From Parapristionchus giblindavisi (Eukaryota; Nematoda; Chromadorea; Rhabditida; Diplogasteridae): DNA of 64,000 nucleotides. Position numbers and translations under genes: made by a program. Location: contig CALSFV010000018.1 in NCBI GenBank assembly GCA_943737045.1, positions 1 to 64,000 on the forward strand. Direction: 5' to 3'. The notes below the pieces were generated by a model. It saw nothing but the letters and a program-made list of their open reading frames with translations, did not search any database and was not told the origin of the DNA. Shown here in pieces: positions 13,501 through 23,976 of this stretch; positions within the stretch are counted from its first letter, which is position 1; every line of letters starts with the position of its first letter.

Positions 13501-16500
13501 TGGGAAAATCAATGTATGAATAACGAATAATTTCTTCAAAAATAAATATAATCTCACAATCTGATAGTATTCGTTATTGAGAATGGGAGCGGGAGCCATT
13601 CGGAACTTCTTCTCATCTTCGATTAACATTGGGTTCTACAACGATTACAGTATAATAGCTAGGACGCAATGAAATATCGATTTCTCTTACCAATCCTCTC
13701 TTTAGATCCAATGCTTTCCTTCGACGTTCACACTCCACTTGAATTACATCACGATACAACTGCAATAAGGCCATATTTAATGGAGTCTATACATTAAAAT
13801 ATCATTGTTACTTCTAATACCTTATTACAATAAAAACATTGGCAACCATACGTGGGCACCACTGCCGCTAACGGCAATACACCCCCGATTTTTGGCACCC
13901 GACCCCCCGATTTTCCAAAAAATCACTCAAAATGACGTATAAATGCTCCATTTTTTGCTTCCGACCCCCCGATTTTCATTTCCAGCGGCAATGCCCGCCC
14001 ACGTATGTTGGCAACCATAGATGGGCGCCAACATGGGGGTACCCCCTGTAAAATTAGGGCTTTTCGAAAATTTGTTGAATGCCCCCTGTAAAAAGGAAGT
14101 TTAGGAGAAATTTTTGGAAAAAAAGTGAATGCTCCCTGTAAAATTAACCATTTTTCGTTCGGATGCCCCCTGTAGAATCGAGCTCCAGGTACCCCGCCCA
14201 TGTATGTTGGCAACACACTTGCTGATATGTCCCTCAAGATATCTCTGGTAGAGTACCCAAAATATCATGAAAAAGGCATGATCTTCCAGATGTGACAATC
14301 AATCAATCAATATCACACAAAGTCCCTACCGTATTAGAGAAAGTGATCTTATTCGTATCAAGAGGGATCTCGAGTGGATTCTTTTGAATGGGTTGATCCT
14401 TCTGTGTTGGAAGAGCAGCATCACCATCCTCTGCATCACTTCCCTCTCCAACTGCATCCTCACCACCTGCTTTTCTTTCTCCCTTTTGACTCTCATTGGG
14501 AAACAATTCGGGAGTCTTGCCTAGAAGTGAAAGATCGCACTATAAAATGTTTAGAAGGAATACACCTACACAATATTTAAGATAGGTCAATATGAAAGAG
14601 ACGTAGATATATAATGAATAATTAAAAAGAAATCTATCAAGTATTCATATTCAAGTAAACAAGAACGTACATTAAGTTTCAGGATAGTTTCACATCGATT
14701 CTAATGCAGTGTTCAGAACTTGGAAAATGCACGAAAATGCGGAAAATGCTGTTCAGAAGTTCAGCCGGAAAATGCTCTGAAAATGCTCATTTTCGAGGAT
14801 TTTAAGCAAATTTTAATGTTTTTTTGTTTAATATCAACGTTTATTGCTCGCAAACAGTGTTATGGACGCATTTTATTGATGATAAGTGATAATTTTAAAT
14901 ATGGACTCGCTAGGTTGATTTTTCGCAGCATTTTCGTTGATTTTCGGCTTAAAGTGCTCAAAAAAGGATCATACGATATTTATTTCAGCAGCATACTTTA
15001 TAAATGACCTAAGTTAGCTGTTTTCCATGAAACAACGAGGTTCAACGCTTTTAAAGTGTATAAAACCATCTTTTTCGATCCAAAATCGAGCAATTTCGAG
15101 CATTTTCCACCTGAACTTTTGAACAGCATTTTTCGCATTTTCTTGCATTTTCCAAGTTCTGAACACAGCATTAGGAACGTAGCTACTAACAGCATAATAT
15201 AAACATCAAAACCGTAAAGAATACTTTAATTCTGATTGTAATAGTTGGCCTACATACATCTACAACATACATAATATATCCATTACTCACTATTTCTAGC
15301 TGATTCCTCATCTTCTGGTGAATCACGAGAGATCTCCTGAAGCTTCTGTAGATTGATTGACTGTGTCGCTACAAGCATATCAATCAATCAGTATTGGTTA
15401 CAGTAGCCATCAGAACAACTGTAACTTCACTTACCAGTGGCTTGTTGTGCCTTCAGTTCAGCCTTCGTCTTCTTGACCACGTTACCGTCCTTGTCAACTA
15501 CTCCATACTTGGCAAGAGCTGAAAATCAATTATTGATTATTTCGAAAATTGTTCATTGATTTTTATTCATGTGCTGAAGACATCAGACATGTATTCGAAC
15601 ATTAAAACTGCTACTCTATGTAGATAAGTCCCAAAATATATTCTCATGAGCCTGATAAAAATCCTTTACATGATGAATTGTCTTACATGGCATGAGTTGA
15701 CAATGTGTAGTGTAAGCCTCTGAGTAGGTAGCATCGACACGAACACCATACACCATCGATGATGTGTGAATGAGCTCTCCTGTCTCCTACAACGACATTA
15801 GGGTACGATTCATTCTCCACTTTCCAAACATACACTACATAATCACAATATGACCTAAGAAAATAATGAGGATAAGAAATGAAATCAATAAAAAGAGCTC
15901 AAATGATCAATAAATCGAGAAAATAAGAATGAGTTACCGGTAGATCAAGTAGATTAGCAGCATTGCCAAGATCATCAAGGAAGCATTGATCGAAACATTT
16001 CTTCTGCGTCAATAGCTTACACTAAAATGCATTTATTTATATTCCAAAGTCCGATGAAGAATAATCTAATATTGTAGAGCCCTGAATTATTATAATCACA
16101 AGTATCTTTGGAATTTATTCAGGCACGATTCGATATACTAGGTCGTTTCGAACATTTCGATAGATATATCTCAAGTTGTACACAACCATGTCTCGAGCTA
16201 ACATAATATCATTTTGATTCGGAAATGTGTCGTCATCTGAAAGACAAAGCATTCCGTTATGGGGATGAGATCTGAAAATGGTAGGCCTATTTCGATAGGA
16301 TGAAAACAAAGAATTCCTTTGCGGTGGTATCTGCAAGCTGTCTATTCTGTACAGGAGAGGTCACAAGTTAAGTTAGTTAGGAGAGTATGGTAGTTATACA
16401 CATCAAATATCGATTGTTGTTCAAAAGTTGTGAAGTATTCGAAACGACAAGGTAAACATTTTTTTAAAATTAGTTCTTACATCCTTCTTAGACGACTTGA

Positions 16501-17158
16501 CTTGCTTTAGAAACTCCAACAATTCGTTCTTCTTCTTCGATGTATCAACTAAAACAGAAATAATTTTTTTTTAATTGCTATACATAAAGTCACTAATAAT
16601 ACATTTATCTGATATGAGATGATTTGAGGATTGTAAGAAAAATAACATGAATAAAAAAGAAAATGAGAAGATTGAAATGAAACATACTTGGCTTGTCTAG
16701 ACCAGGTTCGGGGAGCCTCCTGGCCTCCCCACCTTTGGCGGCTGCAGCACGTCGACGACGACGATTTACCTATTACAATTTAATTTAACATAATCAATAA
16801 TGTTAATATTAATAACGTGCCTCATCATTCTATAGAATAAAGTAATGATGGTGATAGTAATAATAATAATAGTAATACACTTACAGTGGGAGGAGGAATT
16901 ATGGGAATTTGCGCAACAAGTTGAGACGAGCGGACACTCTGAATGATTCAAATTTAAATATTTAAATGCATTCTCCAGGTAGGAACAGTATCAGACAATA
17001 TCTAACAGATAACACAGTTCGATAGGTATACAATTCAAAAAGTTGATAAGTAAAAAAACTGCAACCTGAGACTGGCTGATTTGTTCGAACACATCATTAA
17101 TGGCGGCGTCTTGATCGTCATCACCGTCGACATTCAGGATGGTGTCGTCATCTTCCAT
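1897..17158 (-). CDS. dpy-26: condensin complex CAP-H (kleisin, Barren family) subunit, DPY-26 type
   Basis: About 43 small exons give roughly 1,200-1,300 residues. The ATG is at 17158, just after an aaag acceptor-like site (MEDDDTILNV...), and the TGA is at 1897. CAP-H is the kleisin that bridges the SMC2/SMC4 heads of condensin I; in C. elegans the sole CAP-H, DPY-26, also serves the X-chromosome dosage-compensation condensin. CAP-H landmarks appear in order: an N-terminal helical block (KKKNELLEFLKQ), a block near 15.7 kb aligning with KIYAYRVD (SSMVYGVRVDATYSEAYTTH), FKDFNAGGMLTYNAK near 13.45 kb (human FDECSTAGVFLSTL), a DDSHWKLG site near 8.95 kb (human GPDHWRF), VVPQFDYDPSMYY near 8.4 kb (human DFNYNVDTLVQ), and the C-terminal winged-helix core ASTIAMILHLANENNLDL at 3.8-4.0 kb (human FACLLHLANEKNL). 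Beyond the winged helix lies an acidic, coiled-coil and Lys-rich tail ending DISDDDEEEDC..., as expected for long nematode DPY-26. I saw no broken frame. Alignments are from memory of the family. Confidence 0.82.
2830..2842 (+). repeat. G13 homopolymer in a dpy-26 intron
   Basis: Thirteen consecutive G on the + strand (C on the gene's sense strand). Two further G10 tracts lie at 3452-3461 and 4743-4752, so three long poly-G runs fall within 2 kb of the 3' part of one gene. Such runs can form G-quadruplexes and are deletion-prone in nematodes lacking the DOG-1 helicase. Confidence 0.9.
3466..3700. repeat. degenerate P4-like element fragment in a dpy-26 intron
   Basis: The left end (TAA then CAAGGGGTGAGTCGC near 3468) matches the terminal motif of family P4 at 20660, and the following stretch shares 'gcaataacatgac.agaatcagttttcgat'-type sequence with it. 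An internal inverted motif (gcccgggg near 3548, tttgcccggg near 3592) is present. I could not find a matching right terminus, so this copy looks truncated. Confidence 0.5.
5591..6861 (+). mobile_element. mariner-type DNA transposon, complete ends, dead transposase
   Basis: The element is 1,271 bp. Terminal inverted repeats of about 30 bp start TTAGGTTGAGTCATAATTAA at the left and mirror this at the right, flanked by TA target duplications (5589-5590 and 6862-6863). It sits in a dpy-26 intron (5504-7426), opposite to the gene. The interior encodes a mariner transposase: a helix-turn-helix region (SQSTIVRELRSMGKV), the first catalytic Asp (TGDDKW), FSVWWGVKGVYHWELLPEGQ, and the third catalytic Asp (LAPSDYW). 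It is inactive: stop codons interrupt it near 6030, 6563 and 6671, and the segment where mariners carry the second Asp reads FQQHRTRPY, with Gln replacing Asp. Confidence 0.92.
6032..6565 (+). pseudogene. mariner transposase fragment
   Basis: This is the longest uninterrupted piece of the transposase in the mariner at 5591-6861, about 177 codons covering the end of the DNA-binding domain and most of the catalytic core. Codons upstream (from about 5940) and downstream (to about 6795) continue the same homology past in-frame stops. The second catalytic Asp is lost, so it cannot be an active DD34D enzyme. The ends remain well matched, so it could still be mobilised in trans by an intact relative. 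Confidence 0.88.
7543..7579 (+). repeat. (ATT)n microsatellite in a dpy-26 intron
   Basis: About twelve ATT units between two CAP-H exons. A poly-Asn or poly-Leu reading of this tract is an artefact; the flanking exons (7427-7540 and about 7606-7683) carry splice sites that exclude it. Confidence 0.9.
9530..9670. repeat. three diverged copies of a 'gaccgcatttTGAGC..ATCGA' unit in a dpy-26 intron
   Basis: Within the long intron at 9231-9920 the unit recurs at about 9555, 9600 and 9648 ('accgcattttgagccgaaattt', 'gatcgcattttgagcataattt', 'gaccgcatttggaag'), each with a nearby 'atcga(g)aaa'. It looks like part of a small non-coding element. No terminal repeats were found. Confidence 0.5.
12145..12430. 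repeat. C/G-rich insert in a dpy-26 intron, related in style to the 13.8-14.2 kb elements
   Basis: This stretch lies between CAP-H exons at 12106 and 12609. It has repeated 'gggtggg' and 'gtgggtcgg' motifs and a right end 'gccgcccatgtatg' resembling the right end of the elements at 13839-14214. A clear left partner was not found. Confidence 0.35.
13839..14214. mobile_element. two abutting MITEs sharing TTGGCAACCATA ends
   Basis: Element A (about 13839-14014) and element B (about 14008-14214) both begin TTGGCAACCATA and end with the reverse complement, and they share one terminus at 14008-14016. A contains repeated 'cgaccccccgatttt' units; B contains four copies of 'ccccctgtaaaat' about 40 bp apart (14041, 14085, 14130, 14165). 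Both lie in the dpy-26 intron between exons at 13692 and 14335. Neither has coding capacity. Confidence 0.7.
14702..15173. mobile_element. 472-bp MITE with long terminal inverted repeats in a dpy-26 intron
   Basis: Left end TAATGCAGTGTTCAGAACTT, mirrored at the right end (ending ...GAACACAGCATTA at 15173). The inverted repeats run for at least 60 bp and include several 'aaaatgc' units. The centre has no conserved coding sequence: one 95-codon frame spans it, but it is AT-rich filler. Confidence 0.8.
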
Positions 17159-18250
17159 CTTTGAATTAAATCACTAAATATCAATATTACATAATGTCGA
17201 CACATCAGAGCATATGCGACCGCGTAGTAGATAATGGGTATTTCGGCGTTCACAAAACGCTAATTTTGTATACAGAATGGAATTCCTACATGTTCATAGC
17301 CATAAGCACAAGGGCATCGCCAGAGAATTCAATAAAAATCAAAAAAATTTAAATGGAGGTGTTAGGAAACGTCGAATTTCTACTGATATATGACATCAAC
17401 GTTCTCGCGCACGCTACACATTGGTGTACATAGGGTGTCCCTAAATGACGGCCGCGGCCACGGCCACGGCCCGACGGCCCATCTTTTTATAAACTTTAGT
17501 TGAACTTTAGATTTATTTTTTTCTATACATATACGTTATCATTTTAGATTGATTAGCACCTTCCTCTCTTTTTCCTTGTCTCTTATTTGCATGTATCCAA
17601 TATAGCCGCGACTGAAAACGAAGAGAGTGAGAGTGATAGAGATGGAGTGGTAGATCAGTCATATCGTCTCTCATACATCGATCGATGAATCGTCTTATGT
17701 CTCTTTCTCTGGCTGACTGTTCCCTGCCTTCTCTTTTTGATTTTCCCGCCATTTTCAGTTATCATCACGGTTCACTATGCTTTTTGTGTTACTTTTCTAG
17801 TTAATTTGCCCTCTCCTTCTTCATCTTTAAGTACCTATCTCTGTATTTCCCTGTGCTCCTATCTTCCTCCATCACTCTATCTTTATCTATCGTAATTATG
17901 GATATATCTAGCCTCGTCACCAATCAATTATGTCTCTGTGTCTCTGCCCATCGTTGTTGTCTAGACCTTCTATTGTATTCCCATTTGCATATGATCCAAA
18001 ATCATATACATACTACGTGTCCTCACTTTCTTTCCTTCATTTGCAGTTTTCGGTCATCCTTTCTATCTCTCCTTTTCAAAGCTCATCTATGTATGGATCT
18101 TCTGTCGTTCGTTTATAATCAGTCATTCTTCCTTTCCATCTCTTCCTCTCTATCTCTCTTACATCCATTATCATACCATTAAGGAAGAGAATAGACCATC
18201 AATCGATAATGTTTATGAGAGAGATGGAAGGAAGGGAAGTGAGTCTACCT
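17159..18250. other. upstream region of dpy-26, with a GC block
   Basis: An abrupt GC-rich block (17446-17482, built of 'ggccgcggcc' and 'cacggcc' units) lies about 290 bp upstream of the dpy-26 ATG in otherwise AT-rich DNA. From 17560 to 18180 the + strand is strongly CT-rich (tctct/ccttc runs). Long open frames there on either strand (17513-17752 minus, 17853-18182 plus) follow from this bias and lack splice or initiation context. Part of the region probably serves as promoter or 5' leader. Confidence 0.4.
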
Positions 18251-18360
18251 ACCTTTTGTGCGTCTGTATCTTGATATATTGTATCTCTCTGTTTATGTTG
18301 TATTTCTCTCTCTTCTAACCATCTCTCAACTTTATTCATATTCTTCTGCTCCGCATTCTA
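18250..18360 (-). CDS. orphan exon candidate encoding a charged helix
   Basis: On the minus strand a tatag acceptor precedes an open segment of about 36 codons (ENAEQKNMNKVERWLEERE... then ...HKQRDTIYQDTDAQK), which ends at a gtaggt donor. The sequence would be a highly charged helix. The next exon is not evident on the left and the partner on the right would lie beyond the hairpin at 18371 and the P5 palindrome. It may be the surviving middle of a gene whose intron was invaded, an upstream exon of dpy-26, or chance. Confidence 0.3.
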
Positions 18361-18370
18361 TAATATTTAA

Positions 18371-18480
18371 GAGGTCGTATCCATGGAGCGTTACAAACAA
18401 TTTGTCAATAAACGTGACGTCACGAGCGTAGACGTAGACGTTATGTCAACTTTTACGCCTTACGCCATGGATACGGTCTC
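18371..18480. repeat. 110-bp hairpin MITE
   Basis: The left end (gaggtcgtatccatgg) and the right end (ccatggatacggtctc) are inverted copies with two mismatches. The interior contains ACGTC-rich sequence. It lies between the orphan exon candidate and the left arm of P5. Confidence 0.6.
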
Positions 18481-18795
18481 AAACGATGTGCGCAATGTGT
18501 CCTTCCTATGCTTAATTGTATTTACGCTCTGGCCACGACTGTCATTTGGCCCACGTGAGAGTGTGGACAGTGTGGAGTGTGGTCTTAATTTGTTTATACA
18601 TAATCATTTAAATAATTTCAAATCCATTTCAGAGGTCGACATGACACCTATCACCACCGCCGTAGATGACGTGATCTACTAAGATGACATCATTCTTGTG
18701 CAGATCCGTACAAGGTATGGTGCTTGACTTGGTTCTCTTCTCTGAAACATGACCTTTAACGGGAAGATCAAACCTTTCAATTTCTCATTCTACAG

Positions 18796-18910
18796 GAGGA
18801 ATCGTCGTTTCTCAACGTGATGACCGAGGAGCAAGTTCGTCTAGAAATCAGTCGTCACTGCCTAGATGACGTCAGATTGTGGACTCAGGGACCTGAAGCT
18901 TCTTTGAATG
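18796..18910 (+). other. exon-like segment in the left arm of P5
   Basis: A ctacag acceptor is followed by an open frame (EESSFLNVMTEEQVRLEI then SRHCLDDVRLWTQGPEASLN) ending at a possible gtacga donor. The mirror copy lies at about 23158-23285 on the minus strand. In the right arm the frame continues unbroken for 108 codons because 190 bp are missing. The protein is not recognised. It could be a captured exon fragment or an element-encoded sequence; conservation between arms reflects arm identity rather than selection. Confidence 0.3.
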
Positions 18911-19504
18911 TACGAGCCTTCCTTGGATTCTATTTCCTGATATGTTATATTCAAGTCTCGAAAAGACGAAAATTTTGTGGAGATTTTGCCAAATTTTTTC
19001 ATGACTTGAACAGAACCTTTGTTAGAATATACTTCATCTTCGATACGTTATTGCCTTTGCCTTTGTCTCGTTGACAGAAACCAAAGTTTTATACAAAGTG
19101 ATCGTTCACAAAGCTCAAATCGTGGAATCTCGTAATTTGCTGTTTTGCAGGACGAATCGTCAATGTCGTCTTCGGAAGCTCGTCGTCTTCGGAAGCTCGC
19201 CGTCCTCGTCGTTGATGGTCTCATCGATGTCTCCTCGAGGTGTTCTTCAGAAGTGGAACGCCGCCAATCTCCGACGTCCGCGTTCTGTCGGCGTATTCCA
19301 GCGCTTGCTGGAACTTGTTTCCGAAAAAAATAAAGAATTTTGGGTTGTTAATGTTTGAAATCAGTGTCCAAGCCCGCGAAGTTAAATGGGCGGGGTCAGC
19401 ATCGCTATATAAATAAGGTTCGCAAAAATGGGCGGAGTCATGCATCGATTTATAAGTACGGGAGCGGATGAGTATATGTAGTTCGTTTGATATGTCTTCT
19501 AATA

Positions 19505-19587
19505 GGGACCCATGGTCTAGTGGATAGCAGATCGAACTGTCAATCCGATCGGTTGGTCGATAGGGAAGTTCGATCCCCCGAGAAGGA
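19505..19587 (+). ncRNA. tRNA-like module in P5 left arm
   Basis: This has a polymerase III A-box-like motif (TGGTCTAGTGG) and, about 45 bp on, a B-box-like motif (GTTCGATCCCC), inside a tRNA-sized unit starting gggacccatgg. The part between the boxes could place a GTC anticodon in a CTGTCAA loop, but the stem has a mismatch and the variable region is too long for a normal tRNA. It therefore looks tRNA-derived. A reverse-complement copy is in the right arm (22688-22773). Confidence 0.5.
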
Positions 19588-20659
19588 TTAGCAAAAGAAG
19601 ACATCGTTCGACAGAACTCATCTCCTTTTGCCATTTTTTTCTTGATGCATTTACGCTCTCCCTATGCTAACTTGTTATTTTCTGTTAAAAGACGATAAAT
19701 CTAACATATACAATCTTGAAATGTGACTATAATATTGATTACAAGATAGGAATTGGTTCCGTTTCAGTGCTAGATCAGTGATAGAGTTGCCAGATGATCT
19801 GACGAGATCGATGGGCAGAGACGCAGAGTCATCGCGCGCGCACTGAACTTGATTTACCACCACTGCTGAGACGGGTGGCGGACGGGAATAACTTCACTGA
19901 AAAAACATCAAAATTTTAAAATGATAATTTTGATAAAATAAATACTCTAAATGACTCTAATAATATTATTGGCATAGATTTCGTGTGAAAAAGTCGAAAT
20001 ATCCGCGAAATAGAAGATCACTATATTTATTGTTATGCCAGAAATATATTTATTGGATAAAGCTACTTGTGAGTAGGACGCTCAAACAAATACTTAAGAT
20101 TACCTCATAAAAAACTTTAATTAATCACTTGACACGGGCAATACCAGTTACAGTTCCTTTGAAAATCAGAATAATAACGATAAATATTAATAAATTTATG
20201 CATTACAAGGAAAAGGTCAAAAAACGTAATAGATGAATGTCAAAACTACAACAAGTGAGACTTCGACGATAAAGTAGGTAAAAGTGCATTCCTTAAAAAT
20301 ACTATAAATAATACAATTTGAGGCATAATGTAATTCAACAGTATCCCAAATAAAATCTTTTCTTGATTCAATGAACAAGTATTTGCCGTCAAAATGGAAT
20401 AAAATTAATGGTCTTAAAATAATACTCATTGAAAAATCAACCCTTATATTAGCAATTTTAAGTATACACTTAGATCTGATTGAGATAGTACTGTAATTAA
20501 AGAACCAACCATGATCATACTGTTATTAAACGTCAAATTAAAACATTTAAAAAACAGCAAAAAAATGGCGAAAAAAGCGATCTTGTATACACATCTCTGT
20601 AAATTAGCGTAGCTTGTTTAGCCATTCAAATCGTGTTGTTGATAATTGGAATAAACTTA

Positions 20660-21091
20660 CAAGGGGATGGTCGCAACTGGTCCTGGCCATATGAGATGGC
20701 AATAACATGACTAGGATCAGTTTTCGATGCTGATTACGAATCCGCTTTCAGAAAGTGCCTAATCGACCTCTGTTCCGAGGAAATCGTTATAAAAATTTGG
20801 CTTGTTAATTCGAAAAATCGTGTAATTTCCTTCATAAACTGTCTGGATTGCATCGGAAAGATCCGGCAATGTAAGGTGAACTATTTCGAGAGTTTATAGA
20901 TGAGTTCACCAGCCCACCCGGACGGTTTGCGCAGGAAACCACTCGAATTCCCGAATTAAAATATCGATTTCCTCGAAAATCAGGTCGATTAGGCACTTTC
21001 TGAAAACGGATTCGTAATCAGCATCGAAAACTGATCCTAGTCATGTTATTGCCATCTCATATGGCCAGGACCAGTTGCGACCATCCCCTTG
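20660..21091. mobile_element. P4 palindromic MITE, 432 bp, nested in P5
   Basis: The ends are CAAGGGGATGGTCGCAACTG and its inverse, flanked by TTA target duplications (20657-20659, 21092-21094). The arms are near-identical for about 120 bp (gcaataacatgactaggatcagttttcgat shared in inverse) and diverge inward. The centre shares 'gagttcaccagcccacccg' with the larger P4 copy at 28650-29679 but lacks the tRNA-like module found there. Confidence 0.85.
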
Positions 21092-22687
21092 TTAGTAATT
21101 ATTTGCGCCACAGTAAAATCTTTCCGTGTAACAATGGGCGAAAAAATCGGTTTTCGACAGTTTTCTTAGTTATTGAATATCGCATGCTATTTTCTGTTAA
21201 AAGAAGATATATCTAACATTAAAAACTTGAAATGTGACTATAGTAGTGATTACAAGATAACTATAGTATTGATTACAAGATAGGAATTGGTTCCGTTTCA
21301 GTGCTAGATCAGTGATAGAGTGGCCAGATGATCAGACGAGATCGATTGGCAGAGACGCAGAGTCATCGCGCGCGCACTGAACTCGATTTAGCAGCACTAT
21401 TGAGACGTGTGGCGGGCGGGGATAACTTCACTGAAAAAACATCAAAATTTTAAAATGATAATTTTGATAAAATAAATACTTTTAATGACTTTTTTATTGG
21501 CACAGATTTCGTATAGAAAAGTCGAATTATCTGCGAAAGAAAAGGAAAAACACTGATATTTATTATAACCTGCTAAATGACTTTAATAAATCACTTAACG
21601 AGGACAACGCCAGCGACAGTAGGGAAATCAGAATAATAATATTAAATAATAATAAATTTATGCGTTAGAATGAGGATTAGATATAGTCAACAATTGATGT
21701 AGTGATGAATAACATAAAATACGATACCATCTGGTATAGTATGAACTTATACTTATTCTATAACTACAGTAATCTCAATCAGATCTCAGTGACCGTATAC
21801 TTAATATTGCTAATATTAGGCTTAATTTTTCAATTCGAATTATTTTCAGATCATTAACTTTATTCTATTTTCACTGCAAATATGCACTAACTTGTAAGAT
21901 TTATTGAATCAAGAAAAGATGTCATCATACGGTAGTATTATATTATACCTCCACTTGTATTCTTTATATTATTTTTAAGGTATGCACGTTTTACTCACTT
22001 TATCGTCATTCTCTCGCTTGTTGTAGTTTTTTTAATAAGGCGAAAGATAAGTATAAGTTCATACTATACCAGATGGTATCGTATTTTATGTTATTCATCA
22101 CTACATCAATTGTTGACTATATCTAATCCTCATTCTAACGCATAAATTTATTATTATTTAATATTATTATTCTGATTTCCCTACTGTTGCTGGCGTTGTC
22201 CTCGTTAAGTGATTTATTAAAGTCCTTTAGCAGGTTATAATAAATATCAGTGTTTTTCCTTTTCTTTCGCGGATATTTCGACTTTTTCACACGAAATCTA
22301 TGCCAATAATATTATTAGAGTCATTTAGAGTATTTATTTTATCAAAATTATCATTTTAAAATTTTGATGTTTTTTCAGTGAAGTTATTCCCGTCCGCCAC
22401 CCGTCTCAGCAGTGGTGGTAAATCAAGTTCAGTGCGCGCGCGATGACTCTGCGTCTCTGCCCATCGATCTCGTCAGATCATCTGGCAACTCTATCACTGA
22501 TCTAGCACTGAAACGGAACCAATTCCTATCTTGTAATCAATATTATAGTCACATTTCAAGATTGTATATGTTAGATTTATCGTTTTTTAACAGAAAATAA
22601 CAAGTTAGCATAGGGAGAGCGTAAATGCATCAAGAAAAAAATGGCAAAAGGAGATGAGTTCTGTTGAACGATGTCTTCTTTTGCTAA

Positions 22688-22773
22688 TCCTTCTCGGGGG
22701 ATCGAACTTCCCTATCGACCAACCGATCGGATTGACAGTTCGATCTGCTATCCACTAGACCATGGGTCCCTAT
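22688..22773 (-). ncRNA. tRNA-like module in P5 right arm
   Basis: Reverse-complement copy of the module at 19505-19587, with both the A-box-like (TGGTCTAGTGG) and B-box-like (GTTCGATCCCC) motifs intact. Confidence 0.45.
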
Positions 22774-23539
22774 TAGAAGACATATCAAACGAACTACATA
22801 TACTCATCCGCTCCCGTACTTATAAATCGATGCATGACTCCGCCCATTTTTGCGAACCTTATTTATATAGCGATGCTGACCCCGCCCATTTAACTTCGCG
22901 GGCTTGGACACTGATTTCAAACATTAACAACCCAAAATTCTTTATTTTTTTCGGAAACAAGTTCCAGCTAGCGCTGGAATACGCCGACAGAACGCGGACG
23001 TCGGAGATTGGCGGCGTTCCACTTCTGAAGAACACCTCGAGGAGACATGGATGAGACCATCAACGACGAGGACGGCGAGCTTCCGAAGACGACGAGCAAA
23101 ATCTCCACAAAATTTTCGTCTTTTTGAGACTTGAATATAACATATCAGGAAATAGAATCCAAGGAAGGCTCGTACATTCAAAGAAGCTTCAGGTCCCTGA
23201 GTCCACAATCTGACGTCATCTAGGCAGTGACGACTGATTTCTAGACGAACTTGCTCCTCGGTCATCACGTTGAGAAACGACGATTCCTCCTGTAGAATGA
23301 GAAATTGAAAGGTTTGATCTTCCCGTTAAAGGTCATGTTTCAGAGAAGAGAACCAAGTCAAGCACCATACCTTGTACGGAAGAATGATGTCATCTTAGTA
23401 GATCACGTCATCTACGGCGGTGGTGATAGGTGTCATGTCGACCTCTGAAATGGATTTGAAATTATTTAAATGATTATGTATAAACAAATTAAGACCACAC
23501 TCCACACTGTCCACACTCTCACGTGGGCCAAATGACAGT

Positions 23540-23976
23540 ATCGATTATTTCTACAAACTAAAACTGTTTCGAAAAATTGAACTTGAAGCTACCATAAATA
23601 TCGATTGATCAATAAATCGATAATCTATTGTTACGGCACTCTCTATTGTCTTCCTATCAAAGATGGCAATCCTGTCGTAGTGAATGAATACGCAAAGAAC
23701 GAGAATGCAAATTAAAAAAAAAGATATATCAGTAGTGGATCAAAAAATCAATCTTATTTTCGGTCGAGATAATATGCGTGCTGCTCTTGCGAAGAAACTT
23801 TTGTGCATATCCAAGTACCGAGACCCTGGATTATTGAAATTTATTCCATTTCTGGTAACGTAGGTATTGAAACGATATGATTTCTCACTCGACATTTTGA
23901 ACTTGCTTCTGACTATGAGATGTTTTAGGAAACTTTTAATGCCAATATTTAGTATACGTTCTACTAACGTTTCTAG
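23540..23976. other. gap between P5 and the hAT-like MITE
   Basis: AT-rich DNA containing repeated 'tatcgat' words near 23540-23625. An 88-codon minus frame (23740-24006) runs into the neighbouring MITE and has no splice or family support, so I do not call a gene. Confidence 0.4.

Larger units (their letters stand above)
18538..23539. mobile_element. P5: 5-kb palindromic (foldback) element
   Basis: The outer boundary is actgtcatttgg at 18538 and its reverse complement ending at 23539. The left arm (18538 to about 20210) and right arm (about 22040 to 23539) are near-identical over more than 1.2 kb; a 62-residue reading frame differs by one residue between arms (19675-19863 minus, 22412-22600 plus). 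The left half carries a second, direct copy of the inner arm (21185-21770), which pairs with 22040-22600 around a centre near 21900. The right arm lacks about 190 bp present in the left (18990-19180). A P4 element is nested at 20660-21091. Each outer arm carries a tRNA-like module and an exon-like segment beginning MTEEQVRLEI with flanking splice motifs. No transposase was seen. Confidence 0.85.

Noticed and set aside
17853..18182. 109-codon hydrophobic frame
   Set aside because: It arises from a CT-rich stretch giving Leu/Ser/Phe codons. No initiation or splice context and no recognisable motif.
22671..23054. 127-codon frame repeated at 19221-19634
   Set aside because: It runs antisense through the tRNA-like module and flanks of P5 in both arms, with no family match. 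It is explained by the palindrome.
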